Below, piece after piece: positions 1 through 6,330 of a stretch of 20,086 nucleotides of DNA; position 1 is the first letter of the stretch; each line of letters starts with the position of its first letter. A program made the translations under genes and the position numbers. Below the pieces are notes generated by a model that ran no database searches, had not been told where the DNA came from, and was given only the letters and a program-made list of their open reading frames with translations. Source of the stretch: Candidatus Poribacteria bacterium (GTDB lineage Bacteria > Poribacteria > WGA-4E > PCPOR2b); the NCBI GenBank assembly GCA_027296925.1, contig JAPUIP010000319.1, positions 1 to 20,086 on the forward strand, read 5' to 3'.

Positions 1-1012
1 ATTTGGGTTGAGCATTGACCCGAACACAAGCAGCCTTGCCGGACGCGATGACCCGCAGCTCGAAGGCGTGATTAACCTCGTTGGCGTCAACCTACAGGGC
101 ACGCTCCCTCTTGGAAAGCGTTTTGGGCTCAAGCTGCAATATTATCCGCAGTTCGAAAATTATATCGGTGCGAATGGCCAACTCAATGAATTCGATGCGT
201 TTACGGATGTCTTTTTGACCGAACTCAGCTTTCGTCCGACGCTTCAGCTTCCTGACCTGACGATATCGCATCAGCTTCAACGATTGGATCGGAAAGACGA
301 CACGTTCGACAGCCTGCAACGGCAGATCGGTTTCCGCTTCGGTAAACTGCTGGAGTACAACCTGCGCATCCTCCGTTTCGATGACGATCAGACGAACCGC
401 GAAGATTTTCTGCTGGTCGGCGCCACAAGTCATCTGGGCCGCGCGCGGTTACAGTTGGGGATTCTCAAGGATGTGCTGGGGAAATTGGAATATTCGATCG
501 AACGAGAGAAGTACAAGGATAACCTGAATAGCCTGGTGCTTGGCGTTGCGGACATTGAACCGGGGGAATCGCGAACGGATCTCCGACACTTCGTCTCCGC
601 CAAGCTGATCGAAATCCCCACGAGTCGGATTGTGTTACAGCAGGAATTCAACCTGTTTTTGAACAACTCAGATATTGATTTCTACAAGTTCTCCACGCTC
701 GAAGCAGCGGTTGGGGCGTTTTACAAAATCAACGCTGACAGTTGGGCGCGGCTCCGACTCTCGCGTCTGGATATAAATTTCGATGGACGCCAGGTGCGCG
801 GTGTGGATGGCTTCATCGAGCCAGATGCGGCGGACCGAAACGACAATCAGATTAACCTGAATTTCCGACTCAACTGGCAGTTCAGAGATCATTTCACCCT
901 CTTTGCGGATTATCAGCTTACGAACAACGACACGAATGAAGAAGCGGAGATCTTTGATTTTCTGAATTATACCAACAATATCGTATCACTCACCCTCCAG
1001 GCAACGTATTAA
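1..1012 (+). CDS. Partial outer-membrane beta-barrel-like protein (C-terminal part)
   Basis: The frame is open to the left edge, so the true start lies outside the window; a TTG at position 8 is only the first in-frame start-like codon. The visible ~334 residues consist of alternating polar/hydrophobic segments of about 10 residues separated by turn-like stretches rich in Asn, Asp and Gly (for example around RLDRKDDTFDSLQRQIGFRF and SWARLRLSRLDINFDGR). The protein ends in LTLQATY, an alternating hydrophobic strand with a terminal aromatic residue, which is the usual signal for outer-membrane barrel assembly. I do not recognise the family and assign no substrate. It is followed by a 159-base spacer before alr. 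No clear terminator is visible. A surface-anchored or soluble beta-rich protein is the alternative. Confidence 0.7.
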   Translation, partial: FGLSIDPNTSSLAGRDDPQLEGVINLVGVNLQGTLPLGKRFGLKLQYYPQFENYIGANGQLNEFDAFTDVFLTELSFRPTLQLPDLTISHQLQRLDRKDDTFDSLQRQIGFRFGKLLEYNLRILRFDDDQTNREDFLLVGATSHLGRARLQLGILKDVLGKLEYSIEREKYKDNLNSLVLGVADIEPGESRTDLRHFVSAKLIEIPTSRIVLQQEFNLFLNNSDIDFYKFSTLEAAVGAFYKINADSWARLRLSRLDINFDGRQVRGVDGFIEPDAADRNDNQINLNFRLNWQFRDHFTLFADYQLTNNDTNEEAEIFDFLNYTNNIVSLTLQATY

Positions 1013-1171
1013 CTGCGTATCCCTCCCTATAAAAACACCCATCATATCGAGCCAGCCACTTAACCCAAAATTCTCCAAAGATTCCTCTCTTTTCTGTTGA
1101 CAGAAATTGACTTTTCTTTTACGGTGTATGAGGTATCCGAATTTCCAGTACAATGCAGGTATGCGACATCA

Positions 1172-2302
1172 ATGACAACATGGGCAGAAGTGGATCTCTC
1201 CGCAATCCGATCTAACGTTCAGGCAATCAAGACACATATCCAGCGTGAGGGACGGACTTGCCCCGCGTTAATCGCCGTGATCAAGGCGGATGCTTACGGA
1301 CATGGTGTAATTCCCGTCGCCCGGGTATTAAGAGAGGAAGTCGCGATGTACGCCGTCGCCACAGTTGAGGAAGGAATTGAACTGCGAGCGGCTGGCATCA
1401 AAAAGCCAATTCTTGTTCTTTTCAACGCCCTGCCGGATCAAGCGGAGCCGATTGTTTGCTGCCAACTGACCCAATCGGTATGCGAACCGACACTTTGCCA
1501 GGCTTTGTCCCGCATCGCTCAAGTTTTGGATCGCCGCGTTAAAGTGCATGTCGATGTGGATACCGGCATGAATCGCGGTGGGGTGGAGTATACGGAGGCA
1601 GTGGATTTCATCCAGTGGATGACATCCCTCGCTGGCATTGAGGTTGAAGGTATATTCACGCATTTTGCTACTGCGGATGAAGCGGATCAGCGTGACGCGC
1701 ATCTGCAGTTAGAACGCTTCGAGTCCGTGCTTTCCGCCCTTTCCCACCTCAACCGGCGTCCTCCGATTGCCCACGCAGCCAACAGTGCGGCGGCGTTGAC
1801 GCTCCCCAATACCTACTTTGATGCGGTTCGCCTCGGCTTGAGTTTATACGGTATCAATCCATCCCCTCAGATTGCCGGGCGGCATGTGGTGAACTTACGC
1901 CCTGCCTTAAATTGGAAGGCTCGAATCATCTGTCTGCATGATGCCGCAGCCGGGGAAGGTGTTAGCTACGGCGGCACCTACAGAACCGATGTACCAACAC
2001 GGTTAGCCACTTTGCCCGTCGGTTACGCGGATGGCTATCCACGTGCACTTTCGAATCTCGGGGAAGCCCTCATCGGCGGAGTGCGCCATCCACTCGTCGG
2101 GCGGGTTTGTATGGATGGGACTGTTTTTCGGATCGATCCGTCCGCGAACGTTGCCGTCGGAGATGAAGCGGTCTTAATCGGTACCCAGGGGGATGAGGCA
2201 ATTACTGTCGATCAGGTCGCCGGAAAAGCGGGGACGATTTCGTATGAAATTTTAACGGGAATCGGAAAGCGGGTCCGCCGAGTCTATGTGAATCAGAAAT
2301 GA
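1172..2302 (+). CDS. alr: Alanine racemase
   Basis: PLP-dependent interconversion of L- and D-alanine in the cytoplasm, supplying D-Ala for peptidoglycan. From the chosen ATG the protein has 376 residues, the normal family size. The N-terminal TIM barrel carries the PLP lysine in AVIKADAYGHG (Lys38). The C-terminal beta domain has the catalytic tyrosine in GVSYGGTY (Tyr266), PVGYADGYPR and the RVCMDG segment, where most family members have Gln in place of this Gly. The frame stays open 75 bases further upstream to a TTG at 1097, but that TTG lies inside a TTGACA hexamer and the extra 25 residues do not look like the family, so ATG 1172 (MTTWAEVDLSAI) is preferred. Shine-Dalgarno support is weak (AGGT at 1157-1160). 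A TACAAT hexamer at 1149-1154 could be a -10 giving a very short leader. Confidence 0.95.
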   Translation: MTTWAEVDLSAIRSNVQAIKTHIQREGRTCPALIAVIKADAYGHGVIPVARVLREEVAMYAVATVEEGIELRAAGIKKPILVLFNALPDQAEPIVCCQLTQSVCEPTLCQALSRIAQVLDRRVKVHVDVDTGMNRGGVEYTEAVDFIQWMTSLAGIEVEGIFTHFATADEADQRDAHLQLERFESVLSALSHLNRRPPIAHAANSAAALTLPNTYFDAVRLGLSLYGINPSPQIAGRHVVNLRPALNWKARIICLHDAAAGEGVSYGGTYRTDVPTRLATLPVGYADGYPRALSNLGEALIGGVRHPLVGRVCMDGTVFRIDPSANVAVGDEAVLIGTQGDEAITVDQVAGKAGTISYEILTGIGKRVRRVYVNQK

Positions 2303-2317
2303 AATGAGTAAAAGGAT

Positions 2318-2346
2318 TTGACATCAGATCCGGTGGATGATACACT
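2318..2346 (+). promoter_or_regulatory. Sigma70-type promoter for the small gene at 2386
   Basis: TTGACA at 2318-2323, a 17-base spacer, then TACACT at 2341-2346. The -35 is a perfect consensus and the spacing is ideal; the -10 matches 4 of 6. Transcription would start near 2353, about 33 bases before the ATG at 2386. This suggests the small gene is expressed separately from alr. Confidence 0.7.
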
Positions 2347-2385
2347 GAATCACCCGAAACAATGAAAGGTAACAGGAGGTATCTC

Positions 2386-2628
2386 ATGACGACGCAACAG
2401 GCGGTAACGCTGGAAACAACGTTAGCATCCATGTTCGATCACATCGCCAAGAAGCAGAACATTATGGCAGACCTGGAACAGATCGAGCGTTTGCATCAGG
2501 AGGTAGCACCGACTGCCTCGCCGATGTTACGCCACTATCTGGAACGTCGAAGCTACACGAAGGCCCTTGAACTGCTAAAGGAAGGTATTGTCGTCGAAGA
2601 TCCGGATCGTCCCGACTGCGATCACTAA
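2386..2628 (+). CDS. Small hypothetical protein (80 aa)
   Basis: I do not recognise this protein. It is 80 residues, predicted mostly helical and charged, with no signal peptide, membrane segment or cysteine. The middle (LEQIERLHQEVAPTASPMLRHYLERRSY) and end (KALELLKEGIV followed by an acidic EDPDRPDCDH tail) suggest a small helical bundle. ATG 2386 is chosen over the in-frame ATG at 2362 because AGGAGGT lies at 2374-2380, five bases before 2386. A near-consensus promoter directly upstream and this strong ribosome binding site argue that it is truly expressed. It stands alone between alr and another promoter. It may be a small regulator or adaptor, but nothing in the sequence fixes a function. 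Confidence 0.75.
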   Translation: MTTQQAVTLETTLASMFDHIAKKQNIMADLEQIERLHQEVAPTASPMLRHYLERRSYTKALELLKEGIVVEDPDRPDCDH

Positions 2629-2738
2629 CAAGAATGAGAAATAGAGATGAAGCGGTCTGATTGTCAGCCTTCCGGTGCAGGTCGCCCAATCTCAGCAGAT
2701 GCAGACAAGACACGGCTGGTGCTCACGGAATTTTGGGG

Positions 2739-2768
2739 TTGACATTATATCTTGTCGGGTGATATAGT
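2739..2768 (+). promoter_or_regulatory. Strong sigma70-type promoter
   Basis: TTGACA at 2739-2744, an 18-base spacer, then TATAGT at 2763-2768 (5 of 6 to consensus). Transcription should start near 2775. The first ATGs, at 2777 and 2780, would then lie almost at the 5' end; the one at 2780 opens only a 14-codon reading frame ending at 2824. The first longer reading frame begins at 2850, and rph begins at 3278, so this may also be the rph-rdgB promoter with a leader of about 500 bases. Confidence 0.65.
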
Positions 2769-2849
2769 TTATCGAAATGATGAACATTGGCAACGGCTTG
2801 ATTCAAGCTGGGGAAATCCGATAAACCCGATTCGCTTCTGAAATGTACC

Positions 2850-3191
2850 ATGCAACCCGTTGATTTAACAACCCCTCTTTTTTATCGTTTTCTTGGATTT
2901 GATCGGGACGGCTTCATTGATGCTGCGAACCGTGCAAAGCAGCGATCTCGTCAGTTACAGAACAAGCCAAAAACGGATCTGCATCCGCCGGAGGCACAGC
3001 GCAGAGCAGTTCATGTCCGTCAGAACCCTGCACAGATTCCGTTGGTTAGTACGTCCCTATCCGTCCCTCGCTCCATCCGCTCACCACAATCGCCTACGGA
3101 ACAACAGTTAACACCACCCCTTCCCAATTATCAACAATTTACTCCCTCCTTCGTCGGATTCAGACAGACACCCATCGATATCTATGCATAA
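2850..3191 (+). CDS. Doubtful small ORF, proline/glutamine-rich (113 aa)
   Basis: I do not recognise this reading frame. Its first 35 residues (TTPLFYRFLGFDRDGFIDAA) look like ordinary folded protein. The rest is low-complexity, rich in Pro, Gln, Ser and Arg (for example PRSIRSPQSPTEQQLTPPLP), and looks disordered. There is no Shine-Dalgarno sequence before ATG 2850, which weakens the call. In its favour, a near-consensus promoter ends 80 bases upstream and there is no better candidate in the 649 bases between the 80-aa gene and rph. A second, shorter frame at 2893-3111 overlaps it and looks spurious. The stretch may instead be an untranslated leader for rph. Confidence 0.4.
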   Translation: MQPVDLTTPLFYRFLGFDRDGFIDAANRAKQRSRQLQNKPKTDLHPPEAQRRAVHVRQNPAQIPLVSTSLSVPRSIRSPQSPTEQQLTPPLPNYQQFTPSFVGFRQTPIDIYA

Positions 3192-3277
3192 GCCCCATCT
3201 GAAAAAATATCTCAAAGTGTCCAAAGTCCCGATAAATTGTGAATTGAAACCGTCAATTTGAAGAAAGAGGCATTCAA

Positions 3278-4036
3278 ATGGCAAGAATAGATGGGCGCGC
3301 GCCAGATCGGATGCGCCCGACCACTCTCACCCGAAATTACATCAAACAGCCAGAGGGCTCTGTCTTGATTGTTGTCGGCGACACAAAAGTGATTTGTACC
3401 GCGTCGATCGATGATAGACAACCGCGCTTCATGCGTGAGCAGCGCATCCGCAACAGAGGCTGGGTCACCGCTGAATATTCGATGCTACCGCGCTCGACCA
3501 CCGAACGGATGCAACGTGAAGCGACCCGCGGCTCCCTTGGCGGAAGAACCCAGGAGATCCAGCGGCTAATCGGCAGGTCTTTGCGGGCGATTATGGACCT
3601 CAAGGCACTTGGTGAGCGCACGATCTGGATGGACTGCGACGTTATTCAGGCAGATGGCGGCACACGCACGGCGTCAATCACCGGTGCGTTTATTGCCTTG
3701 TGGGATGCCTGTCAGTGGCTGATGGAACGCGAGATGATTAAGACCTTCCCCATCCGCGATCATGTCGCAGCGACAAGCGTTGGCATTATTGGCGGAACGC
3801 CCATGCTAGACCTCTGTTATGCGGAGGATTCCAGCGCTGACGTCGATATGAATATTGTCATGACAGGAGCGGGAAAGTTCGTCGAAATACAGGGTACCGC
3901 AGAAGAAGCCCCATTCTCTAAGGAAGAGTCGGATCAGATGCTCGATCTCGCGATGAATGGCATCCGGCAACTCATCCGGCTCCAACAACGGATGCTAATT
4001 GAGAAATTGAATGAAGCTAGTATTGGCGACTCGTAA
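3278..4036 (+). CDS. rph: Ribonuclease PH
   Basis: Phosphorolytic 3'-5' exoribonuclease that trims the 3' ends of tRNA precursors in the cytoplasm, usually a hexamer. The 252 residues match the family length. Hallmarks in order are RPTTLTRNY near the N-terminus, RNRGWVTAEYSMLPRST, the phosphate-binding GGRTQEIQRLIGRSLRA, DCDVIQADGGTRTASITGAF, and an acidic LCYAEDSSADVDMNIVMTG segment carrying the catalytic aspartates. ATG 3278 is preceded by GAAAGAGG at 3263-3270, seven bases away. Its 3' end overlaps the next gene by 26 bases, so the two are almost certainly co-transcribed and translationally coupled. An rph-rdgB pairing is common in other bacteria, which supports both calls. Confidence 0.96.
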   Translation: MARIDGRAPDRMRPTTLTRNYIKQPEGSVLIVVGDTKVICTASIDDRQPRFMREQRIRNRGWVTAEYSMLPRSTTERMQREATRGSLGGRTQEIQRLIGRSLRAIMDLKALGERTIWMDCDVIQADGGTRTASITGAFIALWDACQWLMEREMIKTFPIRDHVAATSVGIIGGTPMLDLCYAEDSSADVDMNIVMTGAGKFVEIQGTAEEAPFSKEESDQMLDLAMNGIRQLIRLQQRMLIEKLNEASIGDS

Positions 4037-4631
4037 TCGTGGCAAAGTCCGAGAGATCGGTGAAATGTTGCGGGAAGCGAAATCTCGCATGCCCGGGCGC
4101 AAAGATCAGCGTAACCTTGAGCTTTTATCGCTTTTCGACTATCCGGAGGCGCCGGCTGTCATCGAGGACGGTATGACTTATGAGGAGAACGCCATCAAAA
4201 AAGCCGCCACGATTGCCCAACATACAGGGCATTTAACCCTCGCTGACGACTCTGGGTTAGAGGTAGACGCGCTCGACGGTGCGCCGGGTGTGCATTCCGC
4301 ACGCTACGCCGGCGAGAACGCTTCGGACGCCGAACGGATTGCAAAGCTGCTCGATGCACTGCAAGAGGTCGCTGATGAGCAGCGAACGGCGCGTTTCAAA
4401 TGCGCTGTGGCAATCGCCACACCTGTGAGGCAAACGAAGGTCGTCGTTGGCGTTTGCGAGGGGCGAATCATTCGCAACCCGCGTGGCGTTCAGGGGTTTG
4501 GATATGATCCGGTATTTGTCCCTGTCGGTTATGACAAAACCTTTGCGGAGTTGGGCAAGACGGTGAAAAATCGGATCAGTCATCGCGCGAAGGCGTTGAC
4601 GATAGCAATAGAGCGATTATTCGACGGCTGA
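4011..4631 (+). CDS. rdgB: XTP/dITP diphosphatase (non-canonical purine NTP pyrophosphatase, RdgB/HAM1 family)
   Basis: Hydrolyses XTP, dITP and ITP to the monophosphates, keeping deaminated purines out of nucleic acids. Diagnostic motifs are the N-terminal LATRNRGKVREI substrate-binding loop, EDGMTYEENAIKKA, LADDSGLEVDALDGAPGVHS with metal and catalytic acidic residues, and the C-terminal GFGYDPVFVP and ISHRAKAL motifs. The length of 206 aa is typical, with about 15 extra polar residues (REAKSRMPGRKDQRN) inserted after the first helix. ATG 4011 lies inside the end of rph with a 26-base overlap, so it has no separate leader and probably depends on translation of rph. No terminator is evident before the toxin-antitoxin pair 40 bases downstream. 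Confidence 0.95.
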   Translation: MKLVLATRNRGKVREIGEMLREAKSRMPGRKDQRNLELLSLFDYPEAPAVIEDGMTYEENAIKKAATIAQHTGHLTLADDSGLEVDALDGAPGVHSARYAGENASDAERIAKLLDALQEVADEQRTARFKCAVAIATPVRQTKVVVGVCEGRIIRNPRGVQGFGYDPVFVPVGYDKTFAELGKTVKNRISHRAKALTIAIERLFDG

Positions 4632-4671
4632 GGCTGAAGGTGCGTCGATCCGTTGTAAAGTGGAGGACACG

Positions 4672-4869
4672 ATGAAATATAGCGTCAAACTTGAAAAGGA
4701 TGAAGAAGGTTATGCGGTCTGGTGTCCTGGTCTGCCGGGGTGTTGGTCCCAGGGAAAGAGCGAAGAAGAGGCGCTTGAGAATATTAAGGATGCCATAGAG
4801 ACATATTTGTCAACGGTTGAGGAACTTCTAAAAGATAAACCCACTCGTTTCGTTGAGGTACCAGTGTAA
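4672..4869 (+). CDS. hicB: HicB-family antitoxin (minimal form)
   Basis: A 65-residue protein of the HicB-like fold: KYSVKLEKDEEGYAVWCPGL followed by PGCWSQGKSEEEALENIKDA is the characteristic beta-strand and partial RNase-H-like signature that binds and blocks the HicA toxin. The frame is open from a GTG at 4660, but that region is the ribosome binding site (GGAGG at 4662-4666), so ATG 4672 is the start. The C-terminus stops after the fold, with no room for the ribbon-helix-helix or helix-turn-helix DNA-binding domain found in longer HicB proteins, so direct autoregulation is not expected. It lies 2 bases upstream of the HicA partner, in antitoxin-first order, the reverse of the classical hicAB arrangement. 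Family-level identification is secure; activity is inferred. Confidence 0.88.
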   Translation: MKYSVKLEKDEEGYAVWCPGLPGCWSQGKSEEEALENIKDAIETYLSTVEELLKDKPTRFVEVPV

Positions 4870-4871
4870 AG

Positions 4872-5084
4872 ATGCCCAAGCTTCCAGGAGTATCCCACCG
4901 CCGCGCTGTTAGAGCGCTTAATAAAGCTGGATATTGGGTTGTCCGCGAAGGGAAACATATCTCAATGACCGACGGCGAACGAATTATTACGATTCCTCGC
5001 GCCAATTCGATTAACGCTTTCACAATGGGCGGAATCATCAAAGACGCAGGGCTAACGGTCGAAGAATTCAAAAAACTGCTCTAA
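4872..5084 (+). CDS. hicA: HicA-family toxin (mRNA interferase, YcfA-like)
   Basis: 70 residues with the compact dsRNA-binding-like HicA fold: KLPGVSHRRAVRALNKAGYW forms the first helix and VVREGKHISMTDGERIITIP the beta sheet. The catalytic His is His29 in the G-K-H motif. The C-terminal helix is GGIIKDAGLTVEEFKKLL, the standard HicA ending. HicA proteins cleave mRNA independently of the ribosome and are held in check by HicB. The start ATG follows the hicB stop by two bases, so translation is coupled. The pair sits between rdgB and a sugar aminotransferase, with no transposase or att-like repeats beside it. All key residues appear intact, so this is a probably functional module. Confidence 0.9.
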   Translation: MPKLPGVSHRRAVRALNKAGYWVVREGKHISMTDGERIITIPRANSINAFTMGGIIKDAGLTVEEFKKLL

Positions 5085-5107
5085 ACCATTCATTTAAGGA
5101 GAGATTA

Positions 5108-6283
5108 ATGGCAGGCAAAGCGCTCATTCCGTTATGTCGGCCCTGGATCGATGAGACTGAAATCGAGGCGGTCAGCGAAGTGCTGGCCTCAAAGTGGCTC
5201 AGCACGGGCCCGAAGACCGCGCAGTTCGAACGGCAGTTTGCCGAATATGTTGGCGTCAAGCACGCACTCGCAGTGAGTTCGTGCACCGCCGGGCTACACC
5301 TTTCGCTGGTTGCCGCGGGTGTCGGTGAAGGAGACGAGGTCATCACAACGCCTTACACTTTTACGGCAACAGCGGAAGCCATCGGCTATACTGGCGCTTG
5401 GCCTATCTTCGTTGATATCCATCCGTTGACCTTAAATATCGATGTAACGCAAATTGAGGAGAAGATTACGCCGCGCACGAAAGCAATTGTTCCGGTCCAC
5501 ATTGCGGGCTTGCCGTGTGATATGGACGCGCTCTTAGCGATCTGCCGGCGGCACAACCTTGTGTTGATCGATGATGCGGCACATGCAATCTCCGCCGAAT
5601 ATAACGGACATCGTATCGGATCCATCGGCGATCTGTCGGTTTTTAGTTTTTACGCCACTAAAAATTTGGCGACCGGCGAAGGCGGCATGATTACGACCAA
5701 CAACGATCAGTTTGCTTCCGTCATTAAGCCGATGCGCTTGCACGGCATTGACAAAGATGCGTGGGCGCGTCAGCAGGATCGAAGCATCTGGTACTACGAA
5801 GTCACCTCTCAAGGTTACAAGTACAACATGACCGATATTCAGGCGGCAATGGGATTGTGCCAACTGATGAAAATCGAAAAGCAGCGTGAAATCCGCAAAC
5901 GCTATGCCCAGATCTATACCACGTGTTTTCGTGACATTCCCGAAATTATTACCCCGCAAAGTCCCTCTCAATCTGTCGAGGCGCAGATACTTAGCCGTCA
6001 TGCATGGCATCTCTACATTATCCAACTTCGGACAGAGCAGCTCGAGATCAGCCGCGACGCGTTCATTGATATGATGCGGGAAGCGAATATCGAATGTGGG
6101 GTACACTACACACCGCTGCATCTTTTTCCATTCTATCAAAAAAAGTATGGATATCGAGAAGGGGATTTCCCGCATGCCGAATCTGCGTTTCGGCGTGTTG
6201 TGAGTTTACCGCTGCATCCAGTCCTGACTGAGGAGAACATCCACGAGGTGATTCACGCAATCACGGAGATATTCGCGCATTAG
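5108..6283 (+). CDS. DegT/DnrJ/EryC1/StrS-family PLP-dependent sugar aminotransferase
   Basis: Transfers an amino group from glutamate to a keto group on a nucleotide-linked sugar, used in making amino sugars for surface polysaccharide or glycoconjugates. The 391 residues carry family landmarks: IPLCRPWIDETEIEAV and WLSTGPKTAQFE at the N-terminus, SSCTAGLHLSL (cofactor phosphate binding), DEVITTPYTFTATAEAI, LIDDAAHA with Asp156 for the pyridine nitrogen, and FSFYATKNLATGEGG with the Schiff-base Lys185. The GVHYTPLHLFP motif near the C-terminus is also typical. ATG 5108 follows AAGGAGA at 5096-5102. The exact substrate cannot be read from sequence; ArnB/PseC/DesI-type activities are all possible. 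No other nucleotide-sugar gene is adjacent, which is unusual because these genes commonly sit in polysaccharide clusters. Confidence 0.9.
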   Translation: MAGKALIPLCRPWIDETEIEAVSEVLASKWLSTGPKTAQFERQFAEYVGVKHALAVSSCTAGLHLSLVAAGVGEGDEVITTPYTFTATAEAIGYTGAWPIFVDIHPLTLNIDVTQIEEKITPRTKAIVPVHIAGLPCDMDALLAICRRHNLVLIDDAAHAISAEYNGHRIGSIGDLSVFSFYATKNLATGEGGMITTNNDQFASVIKPMRLHGIDKDAWARQQDRSIWYYEVTSQGYKYNMTDIQAAMGLCQLMKIEKQREIRKRYAQIYTTCFRDIPEIITPQSPSQSVEAQILSRHAWHLYIIQLRTEQLEISRDAFIDMMREANIECGVHYTPLHLFPFYQKKYGYREGDFPHAESAFRRVVSLPLHPVLTEENIHEVIHAITEIFAH

Positions 6284-6330
6284 CGCCGCTATTTGGGCTT
6301 TCGCTGCAAATTGATGCTTACGGGGGCAGC

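Noticed and set aside
1097..1171. Upstream extension of alr from TTG 1097 (25 extra residues)
   Set aside because: The TTG is part of a TTGACA hexamer, there is no ribosome binding site, and the extra residues do not resemble the family N-terminus; ATG 1172 starts exactly where alanine racemases usually start.
2893..3111. 72-codon + strand frame overlapping the 2850-3191 ORF
   Set aside because: No ribosome binding site, overlaps a longer frame, and the translation is Arg/Ser-rich like a shifted frame.
5534..6175. 213-codon minus-strand reading frame
   Set aside because: Antisense to the DegT-type aminotransferase, which has clear motifs; a shadow of its codon bias.
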